DNA of 64,000 bases from Dimorphilus gyrociliatus (GCA_904063045.1 CAJFCJ010000011.1:1-64000); one strand, 5' to 3'; numbered from the stretch's first letter, positions 21,101 to 39,425 are shown. Notes: generated by a model not told the origin, from the letters alone. Program-made: numbers and translations.

Positions 21101-23489
21101 CTAGGCAAAGATCATGATTTTTTCACAAAACTTCAGAGCAGAGAAAGTTCAAACGTTTCGAGCAATTATGAAAAATTCGTAAAATTAGAGAACCACGATC
21201 CCAGCAAATCGTCTTCGAGAACGGATCTTGAGGCAGGAGGAAACGAAATAGAGGAAAAATATTTTACTGCCTTGAATTTTACCCAAAGAAATAATGGGGA
21301 TAAAACTGAGACTTCTGTAAACGACGTTTGTAATAGGGAAGAAGAAGAGTTTATGCCATTAGAGAATGAATATCAAAGTTTACAAGAGCAAATAGAATCA
21401 AAGAATTCCACTGCTCTCTTTGAGGAAGGAATTAGAAAAAGTTCATCCATTCTATCAAATAAATCTGATGACGTATTAGAAAAATCAGATTCGGGTTCTG
21501 TCAAGTCAGCTAAAAAGCGTCTCTTCGATACTAGTAACCCCTCAAATGAACATCAGCAACCAGTAAGGAGGCAAGACTTTTCGTATAGTTCATCGAAAGA
21601 TGGCGGACAAAATGTGGAAGAACTAGTAGAAACTGTCGTTTCAAGGTATCAAGAAGAAAAAGCATCCGAAAGATCCACAAAAGAGCCTGAAGATAGTGCT
21701 TTAGTTTTAAGTGAATATACAATAGAGTCAACTCAATCAGTTTTGAATACTTTAGACTTTAACGAAACTCAAAGGGATACTATTGAAAGGGCTAAACAAT
21801 TACTTGATCGCGCTGAACAATATCTCGAAAGTAGAAAGCCAAGCGATAATAAAGAAGAAAGTAATTCCAAAAATAATACTAATTGGTCGGAAGAATTGAA
21901 AAATTATAAAATAACTTCCCCAGAGCGGAAAAAGTTTGCTCCGTTTGCATCAACTCCAGCAGCTTTTCAGAAAGGAGACTCAATATTGGAACTGACTGAT
22001 ATGCCATCTACAATTTTCTCTACTGAAAGTTTATCAAAAGCGCTAGAAAATAAAACAGAAAGTGAACACAGCTCAGTTGCATCAATAAGAAGCGACCGAA
22101 AACCTACTGAACACGACAAACGATCGTTCAGTGATACCTCTCCTCCGCCCTCTCCGCCCCCTTCTCCTGCTATACCGCTCGTCAAGGATACAACTAATGA
22201 TGAAGCATCGAATACACAGCAGGAAAAAGTTACTTCTGAAGATAAATTTTATCCGCTGCTATCTTTCGATAGTGATCCAACAGATGATACTGCTTCTATA
22301 AAAAATGATAATCCAAGTGATTCATCTGACTCAACAAGATACAAGGATTTTCCTGAATTATTTCACTTTCCCATTCTAACTGAATTGAAAAATACCCTAA
22401 GTATTGTAGACGACGAAGAAAGGGATAAAAGTATGCCTTTGAGCGATTCGATTCGATCTTTCATTCCGAGTGGTTTTCTAGAAGAGCAACGTTTAAGCGA
22501 TGTGCCAGAAGAGGAAGAAGTATCAGACTATTTTAAATTAACTCAAACTCCACCTTCTCAACTAAAGAATGAAGAAATTAGCAAACGCGGTATGCATTAT
22601 TTTAGTCCTTGTAGCCGTGGCGATTCTACGTTATCGTTTGAGGCCCATGAGAAAAGTATTATAAGTGATAGTTCGAAGTTTAGTAGTTCAATTTTCGGTA
22701 AGTTGAAGGTACCATTACTTATAAAAATATTAAATAAACAAATATTTCAGACTCGCCAGCAAGCCAAAGCCATAAAGATAGTCAACTATCTACGCCATCG
22801 CCTAAACAGAGGTCGTTAAAGCCAGTTGTAGAGGTTGAAGAAGACGATAAGGAAAGTTACGCAGAAAGGAAAAAGAGGCAATTAATGAAAGCTTCAGAAC
22901 AAAGAAGGGCAGAAGCCATGGAACGAGCTAGGCATAAGATGGAGAAAAAATTAAAAGAGGAAAAACAACTACACGACGACATGATGGAACGTTGGAAAGT
23001 AGGTCGGAGCGTTAACGGTAAAAATTTAAATGCCAATTCATCAAATAGTACAAATGGTAAACACTTATTAATAATATCTTATTAATATCATTAATATGTA
23101 TTGATTTATTATTGCAGAAGATAGTAGTAAAAGTGAGGAAAAACCAATTAAATCAAATCCGAAAAGTAATGAAAAGTGTAAGGAAGAACAGATGAAGAAA
23201 AGAACTCAACGGTAATGAGACATCAATAATTAATTTATGATATATTAATATTAATAAATTTGCTTCTTTTTTTGCTATTTAAGCCTTTATAGCCGATTAG
23301 AAGAAGTTAAGAAACAACAGGAAGTGAAAAATCGACAAAGTGAATATGCTCAAAATAGGGAAAGAGCTAAAGCTTATAGCAAAGTAATTCTAGTCTATTT
23401 TTTAAAACAATCTTCAGAAATAATTATTTTAATTTCTTCTATAATTGTAGAAACAACAAGAAATTAGAAAGAAAAGTACAAAGTCGTAA
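18159..23489 (+). CDS. CEP295: CEP295 / Ana1, centriole assembly protein
   Basis: Centriolar scaffold needed for centriole-to-centrosome conversion. Seventeen exons: 18159-18254, 18309-18404, 18558-18662, 18723-18862, 18921-19015, 19075-19178, 19231-19413, 19468-19612, 19673-19820, 19887-20047, 20110-20288, 20343-20467, 20533-22697, 22751-23056, 23118-23211, 23284-23383, 23451-23489; 1426 residues. The N-terminus (RLLQVRNQDKQFATKIRQ, SLPPP, TTYYHLDGKVY, KADLRHKEALKKE) matches human CEP295. The middle, largely one 2.2-kb exon, is Ser/Glu-rich, disordered, with short coiled coils. The C-terminus carries an ALMS motif (SYAERKKRQLMKASEQRRAE, then RLYSRLEEVKKQQEVKNRQS), shared with ALMS1. Two of its introns (54 and 60 nt) have lengths divisible by three and no in-frame stop, so retention would only add residues. 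Confidence 0.88.
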
Positions 23490-23748
23490 CCAAGGAAACG
23501 AAAAGAATAATATACATTCTCAATTTTTTACTTAGAAATTTAGATATATAGGATTTTTTTATTTTATTACTGTTACGTAACAAACAACTGTTGTGAAATG
23601 GCTAATAGTAATTTATAACAAATAAATTATGTTCTTAAGACATTAAATAGTTAATTAAGGGCAGTTATTAGTACTTTTTCTATTTGCTGGATAAATATTC
23701 AAATTTTGCGCCGCTCAGTATAAGTTAACCAGTTTATTAAAAGTTTCT

Positions 23749-23759
23749 AAGATGGCGGC
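23749..23759 (+). promoter_or_regulatory. TISU/YY1-like element AAGATGGCGGC over the mS31 start codon
   Basis: The start codon region matches the TISU consensus SAASATGGCGGC at 11 of 12 positions. In mammals TISU combines a YY1 site with an initiator for very short 5' UTRs and is common in mitochondrial genes. Confidence 0.4.
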
Positions 23760-24745
23760 ACACGTGGTCGGTCGGAACTCTGTTTTATTTCAAATATCTC
23801 GGCGTATTCTAACGCAATTTTCGCCACAAGTGAATGCCATGTAAGAACTATAGTTATAAAAGTTGATTTGATTATTTAGAATCATCATTTTTCCATAACA
23901 GCCATTATACGGCGAGAAGATGTATGTCTGAGGATAAATCTACTGGAAGTGCAGCCGACGTTGACCTTCCAAAGCCGGGGACACTTGTTGAAGAAATGCG
24001 TAAAGTTGCCAAACAAAAAAATAATTCGGATTCCTCAAGTAGCTCTTCCGATTCATCGTCATCTAGTGACGAGGAATTGGAAAAGGCTGCTTCAAAAGCA
24101 GCCGAACATTTAGGCGGCAATGTTAAAAAAACTGCATCCGATTTATTAGAATCGTTACAAAGAATTAAAGAAAGTGGCAGTCCGCTGGATCTACTATCGA
24201 GTATGAAAGTTGAGAGGACTAGAGCAAAAACAGCACCGTCGCTAGAGTCAAATGTAAATAAGAGGAGATCGGATTTTCAACGAGGAAGCGTTACAGAGCA
24301 GTTTATGAAATTAAAAAAATCCGAAGATTACAAACTTTATGATGGAAAACGATTGGGGATTTTTGAGAAGAAATCTGCCGAAATTGTAGATGACGACTAT
24401 TTTACTCTTTTGGAGAAGGAAAACTTGAAAAGTCTAGAAAATGACAGATTACCAAACAACGCTTGGGAAGAATTAGAAAAATGGACAAAAGAAAAGAAAA
24501 TTTGGAAATACCCTATCGATAATGACCAAGATTGGGAGCAAGAAGCTAATGTTGGTTTTCACGAGCACGTATTTATAGATAGAGAATTAAGGAAAGGATT
24601 TCCCAAAACAGGACCGGTTAAACACTTTATGGATTTGGTCTGTGCAGGTTTATCGAAAAATCATTATATGACTGTTAAAGAGAAACATGATCACATAGAC
24701 TGGTTTCGAAACTATTTCAATGAACGGATGCATACTTTAAGCTAA
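23752..24745 (+). CDS. MRPS31: Mitochondrial small-subunit ribosomal protein mS31
   Basis: Component of the mitoribosomal small subunit. Exons 23752-23840 and 23902-24745 with a 61-nt intron; 310 residues (human 395). The N-terminus MAAHVVGRNSVLFQISRRIL is a typical basic, Ser/Leu-rich mitochondrial presequence with no acidic residue. A polyserine/acidic stretch follows (about residues 70-90). The C-terminal half is the conserved mS31 domain, with RKGFPKTGPVKHFMDLVCAG and GLSKNHYMTVKEKHDHIDWF matching human SKSGPIRRFMELVTCGLSKN. A Tc1-like element begins only 28 bp after the stop codon, so the 3' UTR is probably transposon sequence (an ATTAAA lies at about 24905). Confidence 0.92.
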
Positions 24746-24772
24746 TTGAAACGATAAAGGAATTTAGTAATA

Positions 24773-24909
24773 CAGTACAGATAACCCATTTTTAAACGTC
24801 CAGCTATTTTCTTAATTAGTTAAAATATTTTTTCTATAACATTAAGTTTACTATCCAATAATTAGACATGGCAATTGTGACTTTGTAATCAACATATTCA
24901 AATAATTAA
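24773..24909 (+). repeat. Left terminal inverted repeat (137 bp)
   Basis: Begins CAGTACAGATAACCCATTTT and pairs base for base with the reverse complement of 25943-26079, except at 24902. Much longer than the 20-30 bp typical of mariner, resembling long-TIR Tc1 relatives. Confidence 0.95.
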
Positions 24910-25094
24910 ATATTCATATTTTACTCTTTAAATAACAAAAAAAATTTTATTCTTAAAAAATTATGAAAAGTGCTTGATATCCTATTTTGAACAATAATTC
25001 ATAATTTACGAAAATGACCATATTTTTTTGCTTTCCCACACGAAAATATATTTCAAGAATCGAAATAGGATAAGAATTTAAAAAAAACTTTAAA

Positions 25095-25954
25095 ATGCCA
25101 AAAATTAGCTTGGATGTGAGAAAATTAGTGGTGGAAAAGAGGAAGGAGAAGATGTCAATGGATGAAATCGCAAAACAATTAAAAATTTCAAGGGGATCTG
25201 TCCATTATATAATAAAAAAGTTTGAGAAACATGGAACTATAAACAATTTATCCAAATTATGTACCCCAAAGATTCTAACGGAAAGGGAAGAGAGAAAAAT
25301 TTGCCAGATTTCAAAAAGAAATCCATTTTTAACAGCAAGAAATGTGCTGGAACATTTAGGACTAGGTTCCAAAATTTCACTGTCGACCTGCAAAAAGATT
25401 CTGCAAAAAAATGACCTTAAAGGCTACGTTGCAACAAGTAAGCCAGCACTAAAGCCTTGCCATGCAAGAAATAGAAAAGCTTTTTGTAACGCTATGCTAA
25501 ACAACAGTAAAGAAGATACTAATATAAACAAAATTATATTTTCTGATGAGAGTCAGATTTAGCTGTATCTAAAAAGGAGAATTTGGGTCCATAGGGGCAG
25601 TGATAAACGGTATGACCCAAAATATACAAAAAAGGCCATTCGAACAGCGAATGCTTCAATATCAATATAAAGGCTGATGGGACAAGAGCCATAAAATTAT
25701 ATGATGGATACATGGATAGCAATTTATACAGGGAAATAATCCAGGAGAAGCTCTTTCCAATTTTTGAGTAAGACAACCTGCTTATGCAGGATGGTGCCAA
25801 ATGTTATACATCGGCGTCTACAAGGAGGTTTCTCGAGAGAAACAACATTGAAGTTTTGGAAGACTGGCCTTCCAGAAGCCCAGAATTGAACATAATAGAA
25901 AATTTATGGGCTTACTTAAAAAATAGATTGCAAACCCATGTGTTAATTAGTTGA
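25095..25954 (+). pseudogene. Broken Tc1-like transposase
   Basis: The frame opens at ATG 25095. The N-terminal part has paired helix-turn-helix sequence (KMSMDEIAKQLKISRGSVHY) and a second HTH, then the first catalytic block ending FSDES. A TAG at 25560-25562 interrupts it. After this YLKRRIWVHRG is readable in the same frame. Near 25650 a small deletion removes the usual strand before the second aspartate and shifts frame. LLMQDGAKCYTS (second Asp) and WPSRSPELNIIENLW (Asp/Glu block with the final Glu kept) follow after a further stop near 25770. All three catalytic blocks are recognisable, but the gene cannot give a full protein. Confidence 0.9.
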
Positions 25955-26079
25955 ATATGTTGATTACAAAGTCACAATTGCCATGTCTAATTATTGGATA
26001 GTAAACTTAATGTTATAGAAAAAATATTTTAACTAATTAAGAAAATAGCTGGACGTTTAAAAATGGGTTATCTGTACTG
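25943..26079 (-). repeat. Right terminal inverted repeat (137 bp)
   Basis: Ends GGGTTATCTGTACTG, the reverse complement of the left end. One mismatch over 137 bases. Confidence 0.95.
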
Positions 26080-26081
26080 TA

Positions 26082-26503
26082 TATATTTCTCTATCGTGCT
26101 TGCTCTACCGTTATATCATTTCATTTATATAATAAAAAAAAGAAATAGTGTACTCATTATTTTTTACATGTGAATGCCATCGATGAAAGAAAAAGAAATG
26201 CATATTTTTATTGCTCATACAAAGTGTATCTTCTTTTCTTTTTACGTTGTATACGTCAAATATATTTATATATATATATAAATATATATAAATATGTTTA
26301 TAGTATTAAAATTCTGCATTCTTAAGGTATGTAAAAAAAAAATCAAACAATTCAACAATATAAATCAATAATTTTAAAAACAGGAAGTATTTGACTATTC
26401 AAAAACATTTGAATAGGAAAAGTTGGTCCCTTTAGCGGTGGATATGTATATATTATATACCATATGTGATAATATATAGTTATAAATACTGCATATATTG
26501 GAA

Positions 26504-26543
<40 letters not shown>

Positions 26544-26628
26544 TATATATATACGTATACTTCATATATACATTTTACCTTTAAGATGTAATGTATAAGG
26601 ATAATAGTGAACTATACAAATTAATGTG
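26082..26628. other. Intergenic AT-rich stretch, SLK 3' UTR
   Basis: Between the transposon and the SLK stop codon. Consists of TA-rich simple sequence and probably the SLK 3' UTR. No coding signal. Confidence 0.6.
26505..26540. repeat. TA dinucleotide microsatellite
   Basis: An uninterrupted run of 18 TA units, with a shorter TA run at about 26266-26283. It lies just 3' of the SLK coding region. Confidence 0.9.
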
Positions 26629-33053
<6,425 letters not shown>

Positions 33054-33716
33054 CTTTTCTCATCACAAACGTTTTATAATTTTTTTGTACGAGCACTAAA
33101 CTGTCATCCCTTGTTTTTCGTTAAATCCTCTTCAAATATTTATTTTCTTTGGATATCGTAATAAATTGTCTTCAAAAAGAAGAGTTCTCGATAACTCTTA
33201 ATCAGGGAAGGTAAATCAAGGTAGAAGAAAGTTGCGTCTGCTAATGACGACTTAGTCACTTCTATTGATAAAGGTCACGAAGTGTAAAATAATAGGATGA
33301 TTAATAGAAAATTAAGAAGACTTCGATTCAAATGCTGCAATACAAATTTGGAGAATAATATAGCCGTCTGCAATGATTCGCACGTTAACCACAATAAATA
33401 AAGTTGAAACAATTTTTAAACGCCATTTTAGCATGAAACCACGCCTCGTCTAAAAGGTATCTGCGAGATGAAAAGTACATACTCTAATTTTGCTGCTTCT
33501 TCAAAGGGACTTTATACAATCTAAATTAGAGCTTAAATAAATTACCTTGGATATCCTGAGAAAGTTTGAAATAACATGAGAAAAATGTAATTCTAATTTT
33601 TAATTTGATGAGCATTCATTTCGCGGTTGTGTTTGAGAACGAAATAGCATTAGAGAATCTTGGATTTTCCAAATTTAGTACTAACTGGGTCCTATTTTCG
33701 ACAGCAAAACTAACTT
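33054..33716. promoter_or_regulatory. Divergent intergenic region of SLK and the coiled-coil gene
   Basis: 663 bp between two outward-facing start codons. No coding signal or strong motif seen. Confidence 0.45.
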
Positions 33717-34301
33717 ATGAATTCAACACAATCTAATAAATCGGAGTATCTGTCTACTGTCGATAGGCTATATGACTTATCTGAGAAACTGAAAACCCAA
33801 GATTTTGTTATCAACTTATATATCAATCGATTATGGAGAAAGGGCATTCAGGTTCCTGATCAATGTTTAGCAGCATCAAGCGAACATCAGCGCTATGCTA
33901 AAGTGGAGAAACATTTGAGGGAAAAATTAAGAAAGGTAGAAAAAGAGGAAGAATTGTGGAAAAGAAGAGCTAACGAACTGACAACCAAACTATTAGGTTT
34001 AGCTACACTTCAACATCAAAATCCCCCAGGAAATGTTCGTGAAAACCCCATATTTAATCAGCAGTTTCAGACTATGGTAGAAGATTTCAACGAAGAAGAG
34101 AAAGATAAAGTAGAAATAAACAAAAATATATCAAAATTAGAAAAACAAATTGAAAAATCTAAAAAACTGCTATCGAGTGCTGTATCAAGCACTGAACCTC
34201 AAGATGAAAAACTACGCAGGCTAGCAATAGAAAGAAAGGCAGCTGTTGACTCTGCTCCTTCTGGTACACAAGTCTACCAGGACACTCTTGATCAGAAATA
34301 G
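33717..34301 (+). CDS. Coiled-coil protein of unknown function
   Basis: 194 residues in one exon. Not recognised. The N-terminal third (DRLYDLSEKLKTQDFVINLY) is helical and amphipathic; residues 55-95 (HQRYAKVEKHLREKLRKVEK) and 125-155 (INKNISKLEKQIEKSKKLLS) are strongly heptad-like and charged. There is no signal peptide or membrane segment. It looks like a small cytoskeletal or vesicle coiled-coil subunit, but this is only composition. Convergent with FAM177 (stops about 225 bp apart). Confidence 0.7.
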   Translation: MNSTQSNKSEYLSTVDRLYDLSEKLKTQDFVINLYINRLWRKGIQVPDQCLAASSEHQRYAKVEKHLREKLRKVEKEEELWKRRANELTTKLLGLATLQHQNPPGNVRENPIFNQQFQTMVEDFNEEEKDKVEINKNISKLEKQIEKSKKLLSSAVSSTEPQDEKLRRLAIERKAAVDSAPSGTQVYQDTLDQK

Positions 34302-34525
34302 TAAAGTTTAATTAAAATATAATATATATTTCATTTTTCAGGGAGAAGATACATCAAACATTCTACATTTGGTAGAGTGGATAACAGTCAATATAAAAAA
34401 AATAACAAGTTTACATAATTTTAATTTTAAACAAATATTTCAAAGAAGAACATTACATTGCATGGCTTAATATTTACTGCGTGAGTAAGCTTGTTCTCTA
34501 TAAATAAATAAGACGATTTTGTTTT

Positions 34526-35695
34526 TTAAAATTTTGTAGTTTTTTCACTTTCTCTCTGTTTTTCGGCCTCATATTCTCTTTGTTTGAATTCAGAACTTTC
34601 ATTTTCCTTTGAAAACGAATAAATCAGTATTGAAATATTGATTAAATTATGCCTTTATTAGGTAAATACCTCTGCATTTCTTCTATTCACTTCATCAATT
34701 ATATATTGATATTTCGGAGATGTTATTCCAAAAAACCAAGCAAGCTTCTCACCAAGATAATCGGCAGCTGTCAGACAGAATTCAAATAAAACAAACTATT
34801 ATTTATATTTGTCAAAGATATTAGCCATTTTATTCTAACCATTTAAAGTTTTAAGACCAACATGCCGAAAGTAATAGCCTATCCAAGGAGCCCAGGTTAA
34901 GGTTTTCTGAAAGAAAAAACTGTATTTGGAAATTGTATATAACTTTTGTTTAAAAGTTATACGGGATCAACTGGTGGAGGTAATTCAACAGGCTCCTCTT
35001 CGTCTGTCGAGTATTCTTCATAAACACCATCGCTGCAGTACACTCTCCTTCTAGGCTCCTTCTTCTTACCAATAGTAATTGAGGTGTTTTCCTTTTGTAA
35101 ATGTATCTATAATAGAAAAATGGAAAAATGAATAATAAAAGCGTTTTTAAATGATCTTTTTTAAAGAGTACCGATGCAATATAAGTTACATATTTATTTT
35201 GAATTATTCAAAGTTCAATTTATATAATGTGCAGAAATAATTTAAACGTATGTTTACATTTTATGAAAGAAGACTATAGCTTTTTACTACTTTCTAATTA
35301 TTTTTGCAAATATCAAAGTGGAGTATTGTAACTTTCAGGTAAAATATATGGCTTTGTTTACTTGACGAATTGTAAACATCGCTTTGTAAAAAATATTAAA
35401 TCTCGCCATAGCTTACATCGATTATGAGAAGAAGTACATTTTTAAACTAGATTATTTTAACATGATAATAGTTAGATTATTGATTTCTCTTACTTATTTA
35501 AAAATAAGCTTTAAAAGGAGTTCATCTTAAAAATTTAAAGTGAGCAGCTATATTATCGCCCTCTATTTTCGACTTGAATTATTCAGTTTCGCTTTAACAA
35601 AACATTTTCTGAGCTATAATTGTTAATATAAAATAAAATTTTACCTCTGACATAGAAATTGTGGAGGGAGTAGGTGATGATTGTGAGTTTTCCAT
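34526..35695 (-). CDS. FAM177A1: FAM177 family protein
   Basis: Small Golgi-associated family of poorly known function. Exons: 35695-35645, about 35106-34968, 34908-34841, 34768-34671 and 34601-34526; about 140 residues. Diagnostic pieces are VYEEYSTDEEE (human MEEYSTDEEEE), TLTWAPWIGYYFRHVGLKTL (human KLTWGPYLWFHMLRAATTTL) and DYLGEKLAWFFGITSPKYQY (human DFLGEKIASVLGISTPKYQY). The C-terminus is a charged helix. It lacks the long C-terminal tail of human FAM177A1. Start chosen as the only in-frame ATG of the first exon; 251 bp separate it from the divergent NPRL2 start. Confidence 0.9.
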
Positions 35696-35946
35696 TATAA
35701 CAGATCACTCTAACTTCCCAGATCTATTTTCGCAACCGGAAGTATACAGTGAAAAAAAGCGGATGACACCATAATTTACATATTTTACACATGTATCGAG
35801 TTTGACACTTATATACTGGACAGGAGTGAAAATTGTAACTGCATAGCAACTTTTTGTTGTCTAGGCAACATTTTATAAAACGTATGATGCACAAAAGCTA
35901 ACAAAAAAAAACAGAGTACTAGAAACAGGAGATTAAAACAGAAGAA

Positions 35947-37404
35947 ATGTCATCGAAGTCAGAGGAAAGTGGTTTAAATGAAATAAAATGTATTTTTTTT
36001 AGCGAATTTGATCCTGAAATTGGACCATTAATTCGTTATCAGGTAATCTATTATTTTGAACCATGAAAATTTACTTTTTAATTAATGTCAGTTTGTATAT
36101 TCGAACTGAAAACAATTTTAATATCGCCCACTATAAAAAAATTATCTGTTTTCAGACGCCCCCTGACTATGTGAGCAAAGAACAGTTTGATTGTATCAGA
36201 AACTATGTTATTACTAAACAAGATTTACATAATAGAATAATAAATTTGTAAGTTAAGCACTTTTTTTCGGCTTATAAACAAGTCTCTTTGTTTCAGGAGA
36301 CTACTCGGTTTAAGAGTTGTGGGTTTACCTATGTCAATAGATAATAGAAAATATATAAGAAATGCCTTGATATTTAATTTAGCGTTCGTTTTTGATGAAA
36401 AGTTTGATGGTATAGCTTATGAACCCATCGTTGAGAAGATGGCGTATTATTTAAAAAAATTAGAGTCTGAAGAGGAATTCCTCTACATTAAGGAGAAGAA
36501 GAGTAGATTACCTGATATTTTGAAGGATATGAGGGAAGAACTAAACAAGAACGGATTCTGCGCCGTTCCACTTAGTATGTAAACCACATCAAGTCGTTTA
36601 AAAAAATATTTTCAAGATGAAAATTGGTATATTCCCGACAGCTGAATCTCTAACTGCTCATCTTTCTTTGGGGAGAACGTGGGACGTACCGCCCGAATTC
36701 GAGGAGCATGACGTTCCTATTTTTTATCCCGATTTAGAATACTTAAAATGCTGTGAGAGAGTTGATATAACTACAAGACAAGTTATGTCGTTAATCGATG
36801 GCAGAAGATATGTTACTGCTTTAGCATCCGATTCAAATATCCATAAAGATATTATAAAAGTCTGCTTAAAGAATTTATTGCATTTCAAAGTTATAACAAC
36901 GGTTCCTATGTTTCAAGTTAGTATGATATTTTCATCTTATAAGCCTATCTACAAGTTGCAATTTTATTCATATAGTATTCTAACACCTACGTCGTAACGG
37001 ATCAATTTAATGAAATATTTAAGGAGGATAAGAAATCAGAGTGCCAACGTTATGTTGCACTTATAGATACCTCCTTGCCGTCTATATCTGATATATTTTC
37101 TATTTTACTTGCCATAAAACCGGGTCTTACTGTAAAAGAATTATATAAACGTACACATCCAGAGTCATTGGGTATTGATCTCTTTCGGCTTATACAATGG
37201 GCTGTAATGCGAAAGGTCATACGACGCGTTCATAAATATCCTGTTATGAAAAAGACTTGCACTCTGGGTGAAAGGAAACTAATATACGATTATTGTGACG
37301 GCCATTACTGTAGTGATAAAATTTGTTGCGAAAGGCAAATTGACTATAGCCAGTTGGAGGCTGAAATAGAAGAGGATGAGCTTCTTGTGACAATCTGCAA
37401 ATGA
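35947..37404 (+). CDS. NPRL2: NPRL2, GATOR1 complex subunit
   Basis: Subunit of GATOR1, the GTPase-activating complex for RagA/B that turns off mTORC1 when amino acids are low. Exons 35947-36042, 36156-36247, 36297-36574, 36642-36916 and 36976-37404; 389 residues (human 380). The N-terminal longin domain has CIFFSEFDPEIGPLIRYQ (human [20 protein letters not shown]). EEHDVPIFYPD and QYSNTYVVTDQF match human QEYDVPVF and QYSNVYCP. The C-terminal winged-helix portion ends DGHYCSDKICCERQIDY and LLVTICK. The acceptor of exon 4 at 36641 was chosen over an earlier AG because only it restores a family-like frame (VPLTESLTAHLSLGR). Confidence 0.95.
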
Positions 37405-38050
37405 ATATTGGTTAAATTCTTTTTTCAATAATTTAATGATTATTGTTTTTTTCTCTTCTAAATACTTTTTAATTCAAATAAAAAAGAACTAAAATTTTTA
37501 GATGACTCATCAAAACCATAGAAAAAAGGAGAAAAACAAGATAATTTATATAGATAGATGTGTATTCCTCTGCTGGTTTTTTTTCCTGTTATCTTTGTTA
37601 TTATATTAAAAAGAAGTTTTCTCTATTGTTTTTCTTTTCCTTTACTTTCTATGTCTAGAAGATCTAAGAATTAAAGTATGATGATAGAAAGAGAAGTAAG
37701 AGAGAAAGATATAAAGAAATTAATATATAAACATATATAGAGGAGTTATCGCTTATGAAATATAAAAAGAGATATTTATAGAGAACGTGTGAGGAGGGAA
37801 GAACAGAAAGGAACTAAAAGATTAAAATTTCTTTTTTTTTTTTAAACAAGTTTTTTCTTTTTTGTAATTAAACTAAAATTTTCATTTTTTTTTAATTCGT
37901 GTATTCTATTTATACATGTTTACTTTTTTTCTTTTTAATAATTATTAATGTTAATCCAAATCTGAAATATTAATAATATAATATGAAGTCATTATTTATA
38001 AATTTTGAAAATTTGAAATAATTATCTGACCTTCACCCTTTTAGAAAAAG
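37405..38050. other. Intergenic, T-rich, no gene seen
   Basis: Long oligo-T and oligo-A tracts between NPRL2 and the tetraspanin. Holds the NPRL2 3' UTR and the tetraspanin promoter. Confidence 0.5.
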
Positions 38051-39052
38051 ATGGCAGTAGAAGAATTAAAAGTTACTAGTTCTATTTCACCAAGGAAACT
38101 ATTTAAGAGAATTCCATTAACAAATCAACATAAAGCTTTTCTTATTGCTCAAGTACTATGTTTTGTATTGTGCATCATTACTGTCTCTCTTTCTGGCGCT
38201 AGTTTATCAATTGTCAGAAGTGATTCTATTATAAAAGTTTTCTCTGTTCTATACAGAGAGGGTAACATAGAAGAAATGTCACCTTTGGCAATATCCCATC
38301 TATTAATACTTATTGGGGGTACTTTTACTATATTATTTACAATAATTGGTTTTATAGCAGCTGTAAAGAATTTAGGCACATTGTTGGAAATTTATATTAT
38401 TGCTGTTAATATTTTATTCTTGATACAAAGTTCATCTATTGTTCTTTCGTCAAATTTCTATGTACAAATCGGTAAAGAATTAGGTGAAAGTATGAAAATT
38501 CATATAAATGATTATTATAAGAACGAAGCTCACTTGATTAATGGTAAATTAAATTTTCTAAATGATCATATTGCAATGGCATGGGATATTGCCCAGTTTC
38601 ACGTTGGTTTATTATTATATTTTCATTCCTTTTCCAGTTTAATTGATATATAATTATTACAGTTCAACTGTTGCGGAGTTAGAAAATCCCATATCGATTT
38701 CTCAACTAGCCCACAATCGTTTAAGTCGGCATTGTGGAATCATAGTTCTATTGATCCAGGTGTTAAGTTTCAAATTAATTTTCCTCCTAGCTGCTGTAAA
38801 TCTTTAAGCGGTACAACATATCCTTTTAATAAAGATTCAACGTCCTTGGGTATGATTGTTGCGGGAAACTGGAAACAATGCCTAGTTGAAGGAGATCCTG
38901 TTTATACCCATACGACATCTTGTTTCGAAAAAATTCGTGATAGAATTCGAAAATACTCCCAATATGCTCTGGGTTCAGCAACTTTTAATTCCGCAGCTCA
39001 TATTATTAGTATTATTACCGGTCTCCGATTAATTAGAATCGTTCCAAACTAG
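38051..39052 (+). CDS. Tetraspanin
   Basis: Four-pass membrane organiser. Exons 38051-38602 and 38663-39052 with a 60-nt intron; 313 residues. TM1 is about residues 30-53 (AFLIAQVLCFVLCIITVSLS), TM2 85-108 (ILIGGTFTILFTIIGFIAAV), TM3 114-136. The large extracellular loop holds the tetraspanin CCG signature (FNCCGV), a second CC (PPSCCKS), and two further cysteines (WKQCLVEG, TTSCFEK), six in total as in the common subgroup. TM4 (residues 282-308, GSATFNSAAHIISIITGLRL) is less hydrophobic than usual and ends with a five-residue tail. The paralogue cannot be named. Confidence 0.88.
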
Positions 39053-39425
39053 TATTCATATTCACCTTTTGGATTCAAACTTGTCATCATACGTCAGTAG
39101 CGTTAATAATAAAAAACAACAACCAAACGATAGTTAAAAGTACCAGAATGTACAAATTTGTTTGATAAGTAAATACAAACACCTCAGTATTATTCATTTT
39201 AATGATGAATGGTATATTCAAAACAAGATTGAAGCTGCATGGATTCACTTGTTTAACATGTTCAAATATAATTCTAAACAGTTACAATTCCAGTGAGCAA
39301 TCCATAGTTAATCTATTTATATACAACTGTTTATAGATAAAATATTTATTAACAAGTTTTAAACTAGGAAAATCAGTCTTTCTTTTCAGTAGTCAAAAAA
39401 GAATATTTATATTTTTCTTAAAACG

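Larger units (their letters stand above)
24773..26079 (+). mobile_element. Tc1/mariner-type DNA transposon, inactive, flanked by TA
   Basis: 1307-bp element bounded by TA on both sides (24771-24772 and 26080-26081), the target-site duplication of the Tc1/mariner superfamily. It has 137-bp terminal inverted repeats differing at one position. Inside is one transposase-like frame broken by stops and a frame change. The near-identical repeats point to a recent insertion, although the transposase may already have been dead when mobilised in trans. It lies between the 3' ends of mS31 and SLK. Confidence 0.93.

Noticed and set aside
20572-22185. Several minus-strand frames opposite the large CEP295 exon
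   Set aside because: Mirror frames produced by Ser/Glu-rich codons; no splice sites or motifs.
36617-36640. Methionine at 36617 as the start of a separate protein
   Set aside because: The frame is NPRL2 exon 4; the acceptor at 36641 joins it in phase with exon 3 and restores family sequence, so the upstream codons are intronic.
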